This document shows positions 1 through 7,786 of a stretch of 63,763 bases of DNA, piece after piece. Both the position numbers and the translations under genes were made by a program. This stretch comes from Faecalicatena fissicatena (lineage in GTDB: Bacteria; Bacillota; Clostridia; Lachnospirales; Lachnospiraceae), in contig LDAQ01000137.1 in assembly GCA_001028025.1 (NCBI GenBank), positions 1-63,763 on the forward strand, read 5' to 3'. The notes beneath the pieces are model-generated. The model did not search any database. It was not told the origin of the DNA and saw nothing but the letters and a program-made list of their open reading frames with translations. How positions within the stretch are numbered: position 1 is the stretch's first letter; each line of letters starts with the position of its first letter.

Positions 1-40
1 CCCTTAACTGGGCGCACTAGCGCATAGCTTTAAATAACAA

Positions 41-73
41 AAAAAGGGCTGGAGAATCTGCACAGCCCTTTTT
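41..73. terminator. bidirectional intrinsic terminator
   Basis: An 11-bp inverted repeat, AAAAAGGGCTG and CAGCCCTTTTT, has an 11-nt loop and A/T runs on both sides. It can end the minus-strand gene that stops at 134 and any plus-strand gene entering from the left edge. Nothing else is recognisable in bases 1-133. Confidence 0.85.
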
Positions 74-133
74 AATTTTGTTTTTCTTTAATATTGCCTC
101 TATATGCATACTTTTGTTACTGCTTATTTCTGT

Positions 134-1147
134 CTATAAGTGAGCTTTCAGATCCTGAATTGCTTCGTCTATTTCTGTCATATCACCGTTTGTCAGGTCT
201 ATTTTGCACTTTTGACAAATGTCTGTAAGTGCGGAGTAGATAATGGGATTTCTAGCTTTTATTGTTTTTATTCTGCCGTATTGCTGCGTAAACTGGATGA
301 AGAAGCTCAGGATCACGTCAATCTCCTTATTTTCTGGATCCAGCAGTTCCGCTCTGAGCAGCATTCCGCTTTCTCCGTCCACTACCAGAAACAGCAGCGG
401 GTTTATGGGCCGGTCATATTGATTTTCAATGGTACTGCTGTTCAGATAGAGAAAGTCCATCTGCAGTTCCCCCTCAACATAAGGACATTTCTGCAGCTTT
501 TTCTTTAATATCTCATCGCTGAGTTCTATGATGCTGATTTCCAGATCCGGATCATAGGGAAGGGCATGTATTTCACTTTTCCATCTTTCCTCTTTTTTAT
601 TGTAAATACTCCAGAGGTACTCGCCCTGTTCGTAATCCACTGGGATATGATTTTCCTGATAGTCCTGTATGATGGCCAGAAGCCCTTCGAAGACTATCGT
701 CAGTTCCTCAATCTCTTCGGCATCAGGAATGTACGGGGTATACCTCTTTTTAAAGGACAGGAAGAAAAGCCACTGGCCTCTTCCTCGAAACTTCAGACCA
801 AGATCTTTGATGATCTTTTTCTGCTTCGGATCTACCTCTTCCCGGTCCCCCCAGTAACATGTCAGATTATTCTGCTCAAATACGGCATAATCCAGAGGGA
901 TTCCCCCGACATCGGCCATCGTCAGCATATCCAGGTCCCGGAGACCATCCTCCCCTTTATAAACACTAATCCCGCAGCAGGAACCTGCCCGCCCCATGAT
1001 GCTGCAGAAGTAAGGAACCTTTTTTCCCTTCGGACACACGATGATTAAATCCATATCCCAGAAATCTTTCCAGGGTTCCAGAGCCTTTATTTTTCCTGCA
1101 GTTTCGTATAATTTTCCCCATGCATTTAAATCAGCTTCTCTTCTCAT
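134..1147 (-). CDS. hypothetical protein, DUF7309/DUF6930-like
   Basis: A soluble protein of about 337 residues with no signal peptide or membrane segment. The N-terminal part (Trp-rich, with LYETAGKIKALEPWKDFWD near the start and a GLKFRGRGQWLFF patch near residue 125) and the acidic C-terminal part recall the two-domain DUF7309/DUF6930 proteins of Firmicutes; this assignment is from memory. The ATG at 1147 is preferred because GAGG lies eight bases upstream, whereas the longer reading from 1171 has no proper ribosome binding site. It diverges from the next gene and seems to stand alone. Function unknown. Confidence 0.7.
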   Translation of the reverse strand: MRREADLNAWGKLYETAGKIKALEPWKDFWDMDLIIVCPKGKKVPYFCSIMGRAGSCCGISVYKGEDGLRDLDMLTMADVGGIPLDYAVFEQNNLTCYWGDREEVDPKQKKIIKDLGLKFRGRGQWLFFLSFKKRYTPYIPDAEEIEELTIVFEGLLAIIQDYQENHIPVDYEQGEYLWSIYNKKEERWKSEIHALPYDPDLEISIIELSDEILKKKLQKCPYVEGELQMDFLYLNSSTIENQYDRPINPLLFLVVDGESGMLLRAELLDPENKEIDVILSFFIQFTQQYGRIKTIKARNPIIYSALTDICQKCKIDLTNGDMTEIDEAIQDLKAHL

Positions 1148-1302
1148 ATATTGTCCTCTTCTATGAATCATGCCTTAATTGCATCTCTCTTTCCTTTATC
1201 ATATCAGAGGTCATTGAAAATTACTATCCCTCCCGCAAATATGAACCAATTTTTATAACTTTCATATAGTATAGGAGACCGAACTTTTACAGGAGGAATT
1301 TT

Positions 1303-2355
1303 ATGAAGAAGCGGATACTTGCCGCACTGCTTGCAGCCGTTATGGTAATGGCTCTGCTTGCCGGCTGCGGTTCACAGAAGGATGACAAGGAAACATCCGG
1401 GAAAGCCACATCAGAGACACAGAAAGAGGATGCAGTAAAAGAAATGACAGATGTCACTTTGAATGAGGTAGCGCATTCAATTTTCTACGCACCTATGTAC
1501 GTAGCTGTGGAAGAAGGTTATTTTGAAGATGAGGGGATCAACCTCGATCTGGTATGCGGTTTTGGTGCGGATAAGACCATGACCGCGGTCCTGTCAGGTG
1601 AAGCCGATATCGGCTTTATGGGATCTGAAGCATCGATTTATACCTACAATGAAGGTGCCAACGACTTTGTTGTCAACTTCGCGCAGCTTACACAACGTGC
1701 AGGAAATTTCCTGGTTGCCAGGGACGAAATGCCTGATTTTTCATGGGATGATATCAAGGACAGTACTGTACTTGGAGGAAGGAAAGGCGGAATGCCGGAG
1801 ATGGTCTTCGAGTATATTCTGAAACAGAACGGTATCGATCCGACTGCCGACCTGGAGATCAACCAGAATATTGATTTTGGTTCTACTGCCGCTGCTTTTG
1901 CTGAGGGACAGGGCGACTTTACCGTCGAATTTGAACCAGGGGCAACCACACTGGAATCAGAAGGCAAAGGCTTTGTTGTCGCATCTCTCGGTGAAGACAG
2001 CGGATATGTACCCTACACGGCTTACAGTGCAAAACAAAGCTTTATTGATAAAAATCCGGATGTGATCCAGGGCTTTGTGAATGCTCTTCAAAAAGGAATG
2101 GACTATGTACAGTCTCACACTCCGGAAGAGATCGCAGCAGTCATTGAACCGCAGTTTCCGGAAACAGACCTGGATACGATTACGAAAATTGTAACCAGAT
2201 ATTATGATCAGGATACATGGAAAGATAATCTTGTATTCGAGGAAAGCAGCTTTGATCTGCTGCAGGATATCCTGGAGAGCGCAGGCGAACTGGATACGCG
2301 TGCACCTTATGAAGACCTGGTAACTACCGAATTCGCTGAGAATGCAAGTAAATAA
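1303..2355 (+). CDS. NMT1/THI5-like ABC substrate-binding lipoprotein
   Basis: A 350-residue solute-binding protein. Residues 1-21 form a lipoprotein signal with lipobox LLAGC and a Ser/Thr/Lys-rich linker. The mature part has the NMT1/SsuA-type features: HSIFYAPMYVAVEEGYFEDEGI near residue 60, a GADKTMTAVLSGEADIGFMG segment and a long helical C-terminus. Proteins of this family deliver pyrimidine precursors, sulfonates or similar small molecules to an ABC importer. AGGAGG sits just before the ATG. No permease or ATPase gene is adjacent; a terminator follows directly, so the protein is an orphan that must share a membrane complex encoded elsewhere. The ligand cannot be inferred. Confidence 0.9.
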   Translation: MKKRILAALLAAVMVMALLAGCGSQKDDKETSGKATSETQKEDAVKEMTDVTLNEVAHSIFYAPMYVAVEEGYFEDEGINLDLVCGFGADKTMTAVLSGEADIGFMGSEASIYTYNEGANDFVVNFAQLTQRAGNFLVARDEMPDFSWDDIKDSTVLGGRKGGMPEMVFEYILKQNGIDPTADLEINQNIDFGSTAAAFAEGQGDFTVEFEPGATTLESEGKGFVVASLGEDSGYVPYTAYSAKQSFIDKNPDVIQGFVNALQKGMDYVQSHTPEEIAAVIEPQFPETDLDTITKIVTRYYDQDTWKDNLVFEESSFDLLQDILESAGELDTRAPYEDLVTTEFAENASK

Positions 2356-2377
2356 TTTTGATTGAAATCAGCAAAAA

Positions 2378-2408
2378 AGGGGGCTGTCTTATGGCAGGCC
2401 CCCTTTTA
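2378..2408 (+). terminator. intrinsic terminator
   Basis: AGGGGGC (2378-2384) pairs with GCCCCCT (2398-2404) and is followed by a T run. It closes the single-gene transcript of the binding lipoprotein. Confidence 0.9.
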
Positions 2409-2548
2409 ATATAAGGAATATGTATTTTATCCCTCATGCAGAATCATTTCTTGATATCATCTCTATAAGCTGATATTATATGTCTATAAGTATACTTTAT
2501 TTTTATTATTAATCAGGCTTTGGCGGTTACAATTATTATATCTGTTTT

Positions 2549-2567
2549 AAAATGCCAGGGACTGAAC
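2549..2567 (+). repeat. 19-bp element, left copy, upstream of the XRE gene
   Basis: AAAATGCCAGGGACTGAAC lies just before the ribosome binding site of the XRE gene. The right copy at 2842-2860 reads AAAATGTCAGTCCCTGAAC. The outer bases are direct repeats while the CAGGGACTG core is inverted to CAGTCCCTG. It may be an operator for the XRE protein or the end of a small repeat unit. Confidence 0.6.
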
Positions 2568-2580
2568 AGGGGGTTAAGAT

Positions 2581-2793
2581 ATGTCACAAAATACAATCGG
2601 TCACAACATACGGTTATTGCGCAGAAAACACCACATGACGCAGGAACAGGTGGCAAATAAATTATACATGAAACGTCAGACGCTATCTAACTACGAGATA
2701 GGCAAACGAATTCCTGATATATATGAAATTATAAAAATTGCAGATCTGTTTGATATATCATTAGACGAACTTGCCGGGCGGGACAGGCGATAG
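2581..2793 (+). CDS. small XRE-family HTH regulator
   Basis: A 70-residue protein consisting of one Cro/CI-type helix-turn-helix: NIRLLRRKHHMTQEQVANKLYMKRQTLSNYEIGKRIPD spans residues 9-46, and the usual L-D-E-L-A ending follows. It has no second domain. AGGGGG lies eight bases before the ATG. The gene stands alone and is bracketed by a 19-bp repeat pair whose core is inverted. The likely role is DNA binding, possibly autoregulation through the flanking repeats; the targets are unknown. Confidence 0.9.
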   Translation: MSQNTIGHNIRLLRRKHHMTQEQVANKLYMKRQTLSNYEIGKRIPDIYEIIKIADLFDISLDELAGRDRR

Positions 2794-2841
2794 TGTAAAC
2801 TATTTAAGGCCCAGTCCTTTTTTGATTTTTTTGAAAATCTT

Positions 2842-2860
2842 AAAATGTCAGTCCCTGAAC
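2842..2860 (+). repeat. 19-bp element, right copy, downstream of the XRE gene
   Basis: AAAATGTCAGTCCCTGAAC is the partner of the element at 2549-2567. The two copies bracket the 213-bp XRE gene. Confidence 0.6.
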
Positions 2861-2955
2861 TTTACCTGTCTTTGGCCCCTTTCCCTTTAAAATAAAAAAT
2901 CCCCATGGAACTTATCCCACTCTGTTCTGGTCATTTCCATGAAGATTTTTCTGTT

Positions 2956-3360
2956 TTAGTGGTTCCCTGCACACCCGTGTTTGTCTTCTCCGCAGCTGTG
3001 GTTTCCGCAGTTGTGTCCCTCGCCGTGATGATGGCTGCACATTACATCTGGATTATATGCCAGCACACCTTTCAGCAATGCCTCTACACTGGCATCTGCA
3101 TCTCCCGCTGCTCCGGGGTAAAGTTCAATGTTCTCCTCAGCCAGAGCCATACGTGCTCCTCCGCCGATTCCTCCGCAGATTAAAGTCTGTACACCATGCT
3201 CCTTCAGAAAACCTGCAAGTGCTCCATGTCCGCTTCCGACAGCACTTACGACTTCTGAGGATTTGATATTGCCCTCTTCCACCTCATACATCTTAAATTC
3301 TTCACAATGGCCAAAATGCTGGAATATCTCTCCGTCTTTGTAGGTTACTGCTATTTTCAT
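2956..3360 (-). CDS. NifX/NifB-type (dinitrogenase Fe-Mo cofactor) domain protein with His-rich tail
   Basis: A protein of about 134 residues. MKIAVTYKDGEIFQHFGHCEEFKMYEV and the later GGIGGGARMALAEE segment match the small NifX/NifY/NafY-like domain that binds iron-sulfur or molybdenum cofactors. The last 27 residues are unusually rich in His and Cys (SHHHGEGHNC and similar), suggesting metal chelation. There are no nif genes here, so nitrogen fixation is not implied. The start at 3360 is chosen over 3399 because AGGAGG lies just upstream. It has its own strong promoter and follows the DUF134 regulator gene, a common pairing in Clostridia. Confidence 0.88.
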   Translation of the reverse strand: MKIAVTYKDGEIFQHFGHCEEFKMYEVEEGNIKSSEVVSAVGSGHGALAGFLKEHGVQTLICGGIGGGARMALAEENIELYPGAAGDADASVEALLKGVLAYNPDVMCSHHHGEGHNCGNHSCGEDKHGCAGNH

Positions 3361-3390
3361 CCCCATACCTCCTAATGATTTTGTAACAAA

Positions 3391-3419
3391 ATTGTACACC
3401 TATTTCCGGCATATGTCAA
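3391..3419 (-). promoter_or_regulatory. sigma-A promoter for the NifX-like gene
   Basis: On the minus strand, TTGACA (3414-3419) and TACAAT (3391-3396) are separated by exactly 17 bases, about 30 bases before the gene start. The gene therefore need not depend on the DUF134 transcript. Confidence 0.85.
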
Positions 3420-3537
3420 TAACCTATCTGTTTTCCATTCCCACACTTGATTTTCACCTTTTCTTTTTCCATACGAAGCATTCCTATTTTGCGTACACGC
3501 ACAGCGCTCCTGCCTTTTATATTCCTGCACAGTACTC

Positions 3538-3900
3538 CTACTTCTTACATTCCCTCTCACTGCTCTTACATTTTGCACGTTCACACTGCCTGCGGCAGCA
3601 TCCTGACGCCTTGGGGCACACTTCATATGAACCGCCCCCGATCTTCAGCCGTTTTCCCTCTACCAGCACGTCAGCCAGTTTCTTTCTGGCTGAATCATAG
3701 ACAGCCTGGATCGTTGTTCTTGCCACATTCATCTGCTGTGCGCACTGCTCCTGTGAATATTCAAGATGATCAATCAGACGGATCGTCTCATATTCATCCA
3801 CAGTCATCTCTATAATTTCATCGCATCCCTGGTCGGAAGGAATAAATTCATCCACTTTTGGCATCTGGCATATCCGCCTGCACTTCACCGGTCTTCCCAT
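3538..3900 (-). CDS. DUF134-family predicted DNA-binding protein
   Basis: About 120 residues. MGRPVKCRRICQMPKVDEFIP at the start and a sigma-70 region-4-like helix-turn-helix (VDEYETIRLIDHLEYSQEQCAQQMNVARTTIQAVYDSARKK) are typical of DUF134. The C-terminal tail is Cys/Lys-rich (CRRQCERAKC) and could bind metal. The ATG at 3900 has AAAGGTGG eight bases upstream; the upstream GTG reading is not needed. It precedes the NifX-like gene by 178 bases, and the two may respond to the same metal or redox signal. This is inference. Confidence 0.88.
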   Translation of the reverse strand: MGRPVKCRRICQMPKVDEFIPSDQGCDEIIEMTVDEYETIRLIDHLEYSQEQCAQQMNVARTTIQAVYDSARKKLADVLVEGKRLKIGGGSYEVCPKASGCCRRQCERAKCKSSERECKK

Positions 3901-4005
3901 ACAAACCACCTTTCATTCTATCCGCCTGCTGCCCGTGTCCAATAGGACCCGCATACGTCAGAATATAATTATTTTCATTTTCCCGTAAAACTACTCTAAA
4001 GAAAT

Positions 4006-4032
4006 ATTATACTCTGTGACCAGATATGTCAA
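4006..4032 (-). promoter_or_regulatory. candidate promoter for the DUF134 gene, within the gap 3901-4291
   Basis: On the minus strand, TTGACA (4027-4032) is followed by TATAAT (4006-4011) with a 15-base spacer, or by overlapping TAATAT with 17. The rest of the 390-base divergent gap up to the response regulator holds no gene that I can support. Confidence 0.55.
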
Positions 4033-4291
4033 ATACCCAAACAACAGAGAATTCGTATAATACAGATAATTACACAGCATCATTCCCTGGGTATCCTTTT
4101 CATATTCTCAAAACACTCCATTTAAGCAGAATACAAGATCCACACAGCCATTCCCCATCCGCCCGCAAGACCAAAGCCCGCTCCCCAAATCCCGTTTCGG
4201 ATGACTTCAGCAGGGATTTATGTTATGATTGTCGTGTATGTATTTTGCCGGAATAATGAGATTTTTTCGGCCAATTAAGGAGTGAAACAGG

Positions 4292-4966
4292 ATGTATCGT
4301 ATTCTTATTATTGAGGATGATTCTGATATTAATCAGATGATATCTGAATATTTGGGCGGGGAGGGCTTCTGCTGCTCTCAGGCTTTTTCGGGAAGTGAGG
4401 GGAAGCTGCTTTTTTCTATGAAGGAATTTGATCTGATTATTCTGGATCTGATGCTGCCGGGGATTTCGGGCGAAGAGCTGATTGAGGTCTTTGCGGGGCG
4501 GGTTCCGGTGATTGTGCTTTCGGCTAAGAATGGGCTGGACAGTAAGATTGAACTGCTTAAGGCGGGGGCGGATGATTATATATGTAAGCCTTTTGAACTG
4601 CAGGAATTGCTGGTGCGCATTCAGGTTCAGCTCCGAAAACGGGGACAGCAGCCGGAGGCAGGGATCGATGAAGGTGTTTTGTCTTATCGGGAGTGGACGA
4701 TGAATCCTGCCAACCATGAGATGACGGCGGGAGGGATTCCTGTTGAGCTGACGAGTCATGAGTTTTTGATTATGGAATTGTTCCTGCGGAATCCGAAACG
4801 GGTGTTCTCAAAGCAGATGATTTATGAATATGCCTGGGGTGAAGAGTATCTGGCTGAGGATAAGACCATTAATGTGCACATCAGTAATATCCGCTCTAAA
4901 CTGAAAGACAGCGGGACTGATTCTTATATCCAGACGGTCTGGGGATTAGGCTTTAAACTTTCTTAA
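4292..4966 (+). CDS. OmpR-family response regulator
   Basis: A 224-residue two-domain regulator. The receiver has acidic residues E8, D9 and D10, the phosphorylation site D52 in LIILDLMLPG and the conserved Lys near residue 101 in CKPFEL. The C-terminal winged helix ends in the typical VHISNIRSKL...VWGLGFKL. AGGAG precedes the ATG. It opens a unit continuing with an ABC ATPase, a permease and a small membrane histidine kinase, the arrangement used for sensing and resisting peptide antibiotics such as bacitracin or lantibiotics. Its own stop codon lies inside a row of AAACTTT repeats that may be its binding site. Confidence 0.93.
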   Translation: MYRILIIEDDSDINQMISEYLGGEGFCCSQAFSGSEGKLLFSMKEFDLIILDLMLPGISGEELIEVFAGRVPVIVLSAKNGLDSKIELLKAGADDYICKPFELQELLVRIQVQLRKRGQQPEAGIDEGVLSYREWTMNPANHEMTAGGIPVELTSHEFLIMELFLRNPKRVFSKQMIYEYAWGEEYLAEDKTINVHISNIRSKLKDSGTDSYIQTVWGLGFKLS

Positions 4967-5005
4967 ACTTTTTTGAGCACTTTATGAAACTTTCTCTTTT
5001 ATAAT
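4955..5005 (+). promoter_or_regulatory. AAACTTT operator repeats and promoter of the ABC/kinase genes
   Basis: AAACTTT occurs at 4955-4961, 4965-4971 and 4987-4993, with start-to-start spacings of 10 and 22 bases that place all three on the same helix face. TATAAT follows at 5000-5005 with no good -35 hexamer, as expected for an activated promoter. The first repeats lie in the end of the regulator gene. Binding by the OmpR-type regulator is inferred. Confidence 0.6.
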
Positions 5006-5042
5006 GATGCCATAAACAAAAAACGCAAAGGGAGTTGAGCTT

Positions 5043-5960
5043 ATGAATGAAGAATTTGCAGTAGAGACGATGGGGCTCTGCAAGACATATGGGAACACGG
5101 AAGCGGTCAGCCAGCTGAATATGCAGGTTAAGACCGGTGCAATCTACGGATTAATCGGACCGAACGGCTCGGGGAAGTCTACTACATTGAAAATGCTCTG
5201 CGGTCTGGTGCATCCAACCAACGGGGAAGCCAAATTATTCGGAAGATCTGTCAATGATCCGATGGTACGCAGAAGGACAGGCGTGCTGATCGAAGAGGCC
5301 GGGCTGCATCACGATTTGACGGCACGGGATAATGTCAGAATGAAGGCAGAATGCATGGGACTGGCTGATAAGAGAACGATAGACTCCGTGCTGGAGATCA
5401 CAGGTCTTACTAATACCGGCAATAAGAAGGTAAAACATTTTTCCATGGGGATGAAGCAGAGGCTGGGCGTTGCCCTTGCGCTCCTTGGCAATCCTGATCT
5501 TCTCATCCTGGATGAGCCGATCAATGGACTGGATCCGGAAGGAATCCGGGAACTTCGTGAACTGATGAACACACTAAATGAGGAAGGAAAGACGATCCTT
5601 CTAAGTTCACATATCCTCGGTGAATTGAGTAAAATAGCTTCCCATTACGGAATTATCCGCGGCGGGAGAATGACGGAACAGATCAGCAAAGAAAAACTGG
5701 AAGAAAAGTGCCGTGATTATTTCCAGCTTGAGGTAGATAATGTAGACCGTGCGCTTCCTGTTATTTCAGAAAATCTGAAAGATGCAGGTTTGGAAGTTTA
5801 TGATAACCAGACACTACGCATCTATGGTTTTACAGACAGTGCATGGCTGATACAGCTGCTGGTAACGAATCAGGTGCAGGTGTACTCCTCGGGCTTCCAC
5901 CATATGAATCTGGAAGAATACTTCCTGGATAAGATGGAAGGAGGTGCCCGCAATGCTTAG
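5043..5960 (+). CDS. ABC transporter ATP-binding protein (bacitracin/lantibiotic-resistance type)
   Basis: 305 residues. Walker A is GPNGSGKST near residue 40, the signature FSMGMKQRL near 136, Walker B LLILDEPINGLDPEG near 156, and the switch His is in LLSSHIL. A C-terminal extension of about 90 residues is typical of BcrA/drug-resistance ATPases. It pairs with the permease whose start overlaps its end by eight bases. The complex probably exports or releases a membrane-active compound from the membrane. Expression is likely driven from the AAACTTT promoter just upstream. Confidence 0.92.
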   Translation: MNEEFAVETMGLCKTYGNTEAVSQLNMQVKTGAIYGLIGPNGSGKSTTLKMLCGLVHPTNGEAKLFGRSVNDPMVRRRTGVLIEEAGLHHDLTARDNVRMKAECMGLADKRTIDSVLEITGLTNTGNKKVKHFSMGMKQRLGVALALLGNPDLLILDEPINGLDPEGIRELRELMNTLNEEGKTILLSSHILGELSKIASHYGIIRGGRMTEQISKEKLEEKCRDYFQLEVDNVDRALPVISENLKDAGLEVYDNQTLRIYGFTDSAWLIQLLVTNQVQVYSSGFHHMNLEEYFLDKMEGGARNA

Positions 5961-6759
5961 TTTAATGCGAATGGATTTATACCGGATGAGAAAAGGCAAA
6001 GCGGCTTATATCTGCCTGGGAATTATTCTTGCAACAATCGCGCTCGTATATTTTCTCCTCTTTTTAATGCTGACACCCGGAGGACAGGTGATTGCAGGTA
6101 AACTTGGCATGATGGATATTGCAGAGGTGGAGGAAGCAAAGGCGCTGTTCCAGGAGATCAATCTTCTGCTGGTATTCAGACAGTCCTGTACGGACGGCGG
6201 CTTCTTTTCTCTTGTGATTTCTGTATATTTTACCATATTTGTATGTGCAGATTTTAAAAACGGATTTATTAAGAACATTATGTCAATTCACGTAAACCGT
6301 TGGAAATATGTGGGCAGCAAGATGCTTTCTTTCGCCATCTTAGATATAATCTATCTGGCGGCGGCTTATTTGTTTACTTTTTTAGTGAATCTGATAATAG
6401 GCGGAAGCGTTCCTTTTACAAAGCTTTCCTCTGTACTGTTCTATATGGCACAGGCCTGGGTTCTGACCATGGCGATCCTGGCGCTGACTATGGTGGTTTG
6501 TATGCTCACCCGCAGTATAGCGGCCGGGATTCTGACAGCCGTATTGGTGGCAAGCGGTGTAATTGTTACTATACTGAACGCACTTCTTGGATTCTTCCAC
6601 GCAAACGGCTGGCTGAAGTACACTTTATATTTTAGCCTGACTGGCGCTCCGGAGGTATATCATGGTCCTGCCGACCTGGCGGGATTTGCCGTTGGGATTG
6701 TGTTCCTGATTGTGTATACGGTATTTGCAGGAGTGGTTCTGAATAAGAAAGATATTTAG
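5953..6759 (+). CDS. ABC-2 type permease partner
   Basis: About 268 residues with six predicted membrane segments, the first near residues 18-40 and the last ending just before the Lys-rich C-terminus. The layout (large extracytoplasmic loop after TM1, then TM2-TM6) fits ABC-2/BcrB permeases. The ATG at 5953 is preferred to the GTG at 5944 because GGAGG at 5939-5943 gives correct spacing only for the former. It overlaps the ATPase gene by eight bases, implying translational coupling. The substrate is not evident. Confidence 0.88.
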   Translation: MLSLMRMDLYRMRKGKAAYICLGIILATIALVYFLLFLMLTPGGQVIAGKLGMMDIAEVEEAKALFQEINLLLVFRQSCTDGGFFSLVISVYFTIFVCADFKNGFIKNIMSIHVNRWKYVGSKMLSFAILDIIYLAAAYLFTFLVNLIIGGSVPFTKLSSVLFYMAQAWVLTMAILALTMVVCMLTRSIAAGILTAVLVASGVIVTILNALLGFFHANGWLKYTLYFSLTGAPEVYHGPADLAGFAVGIVFLIVYTVFAGVVLNKKDI

Positions 6760-6820
6760 CAGAGAGCCGTAGTAAGTAAGTTAGATGATAAACCGGCTCT
6801 TGAACAGGAGGTATGATACG

Positions 6821-7717
6821 ATGGTAATTTTGACAGTGACATTTGCAGCTATCGCAGTTTTTCTGCTCATACGCTGCATCCGATACCGCCTGGAGATCCG
6901 GTCCGTCTGCCGGCAGCTGGATGAGCTGGCCCAGGGCAGCCACATGGAGCTTTTTGTAACCCGGAAGGATAAATCTTTTCTGGAACTCTGCCGAAAGCTG
7001 AATCTGGTGATGAAACTGAACCGTCAGAAAGAGATACAGTATGACAAGGCCCAGAAAAGGCTGAAACAGAATATCTCTGCCCTGGCGCACGATATCCGCA
7101 CCCCGCTGACAAGTGCAGCGGGGTATCTTCAAATGGGTGCAGAATGCGCGGACGAAGAAAAAAGAGACCGGTATCTGAACGTCAGCCAGGACAGACTGGA
7201 AGAGCTGAAAGACATGCTGGAAGAATTATTTTTGTACACAAAACTTTCCAGCGATGAATTTGAGCTGTCTATACGGCCTGTGCAGGTTCTACCGCTTCTT
7301 GGGGAATGTCTTGTGGGAATGTACCGGCAGTTTGAGGAAAAGGGAGTGGAACCTGTGGTAGAATTTGAAGATGAGGGGATACGGATGATGGCGGATGAAG
7401 AATGCCTGACAAGGATTTTCCGCAATCTGATCCAGAATGCCCTGCTGCACGGAACCGGCGGCATTACGATCAGACAGGCGGGCAGAGTGCTGTCCTTTGA
7501 AAATCCTGTTGCTGAGGATTCAGAAATTGATGTGGCGCAGATATTTGATCGTTTCTATAAAGCGGACGGAGCACGCCGCAAAGGTTCCTCCGGTCTGGGT
7601 CTGGCAATCGTCAGAGAAATGACGGAAAAAATGGGTGGAACCATTGATGCGGTTCTGGCACAAAATGTATTAAAAGTCTTAATAAATTGGCCGTCGGAAG
7701 ATACACACCAGCCTTAA
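6821..7717 (+). CDS. short-sensor membrane histidine kinase
   Basis: 298 residues. A single membrane segment (residues 2-18) is followed directly by a coiled linker and the HisKA box ISALAHDIRTPLTSAAGY with the phospho-His near residue 90, then N-box NLIQNALLHG and G-box GSSGLGLAIV. There is no real extracellular domain, so it probably senses through the membrane or through the neighbouring ABC complex, as in bacitracin-type kinases. The ATG at 6821 has AGGAGG nine bases upstream. Its partner is the response regulator at 4292-4966. Confidence 0.9.
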   Translation: MVILTVTFAAIAVFLLIRCIRYRLEIRSVCRQLDELAQGSHMELFVTRKDKSFLELCRKLNLVMKLNRQKEIQYDKAQKRLKQNISALAHDIRTPLTSAAGYLQMGAECADEEKRDRYLNVSQDRLEELKDMLEELFLYTKLSSDEFELSIRPVQVLPLLGECLVGMYRQFEEKGVEPVVEFEDEGIRMMADEECLTRIFRNLIQNALLHGTGGITIRQAGRVLSFENPVAEDSEIDVAQIFDRFYKADGARRKGSSGLGLAIVREMTEKMGGTIDAVLAQNVLKVLINWPSEDTHQP

Positions 7718-7786
7718 CCGCACCGCCGGACGGGGCCGTCGTCCGCTTGCCGTCTGCAGACATTTACCAGAGGATTCACGCTGTCT

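Noticed and set aside
2956..3360. Evidence for nitrogen fixation from the NifX-like domain
   Set aside because: No nifHDK or cofactor genes are present; the domain is common in non-fixing Clostridia.
3372..3626. 84-codon minus-strand frame between the DUF134 and NifX-like genes
   Set aside because: Low-complexity, Arg/Lys-rich product overlapping the end of the DUF134 gene and a strong promoter; no family character.
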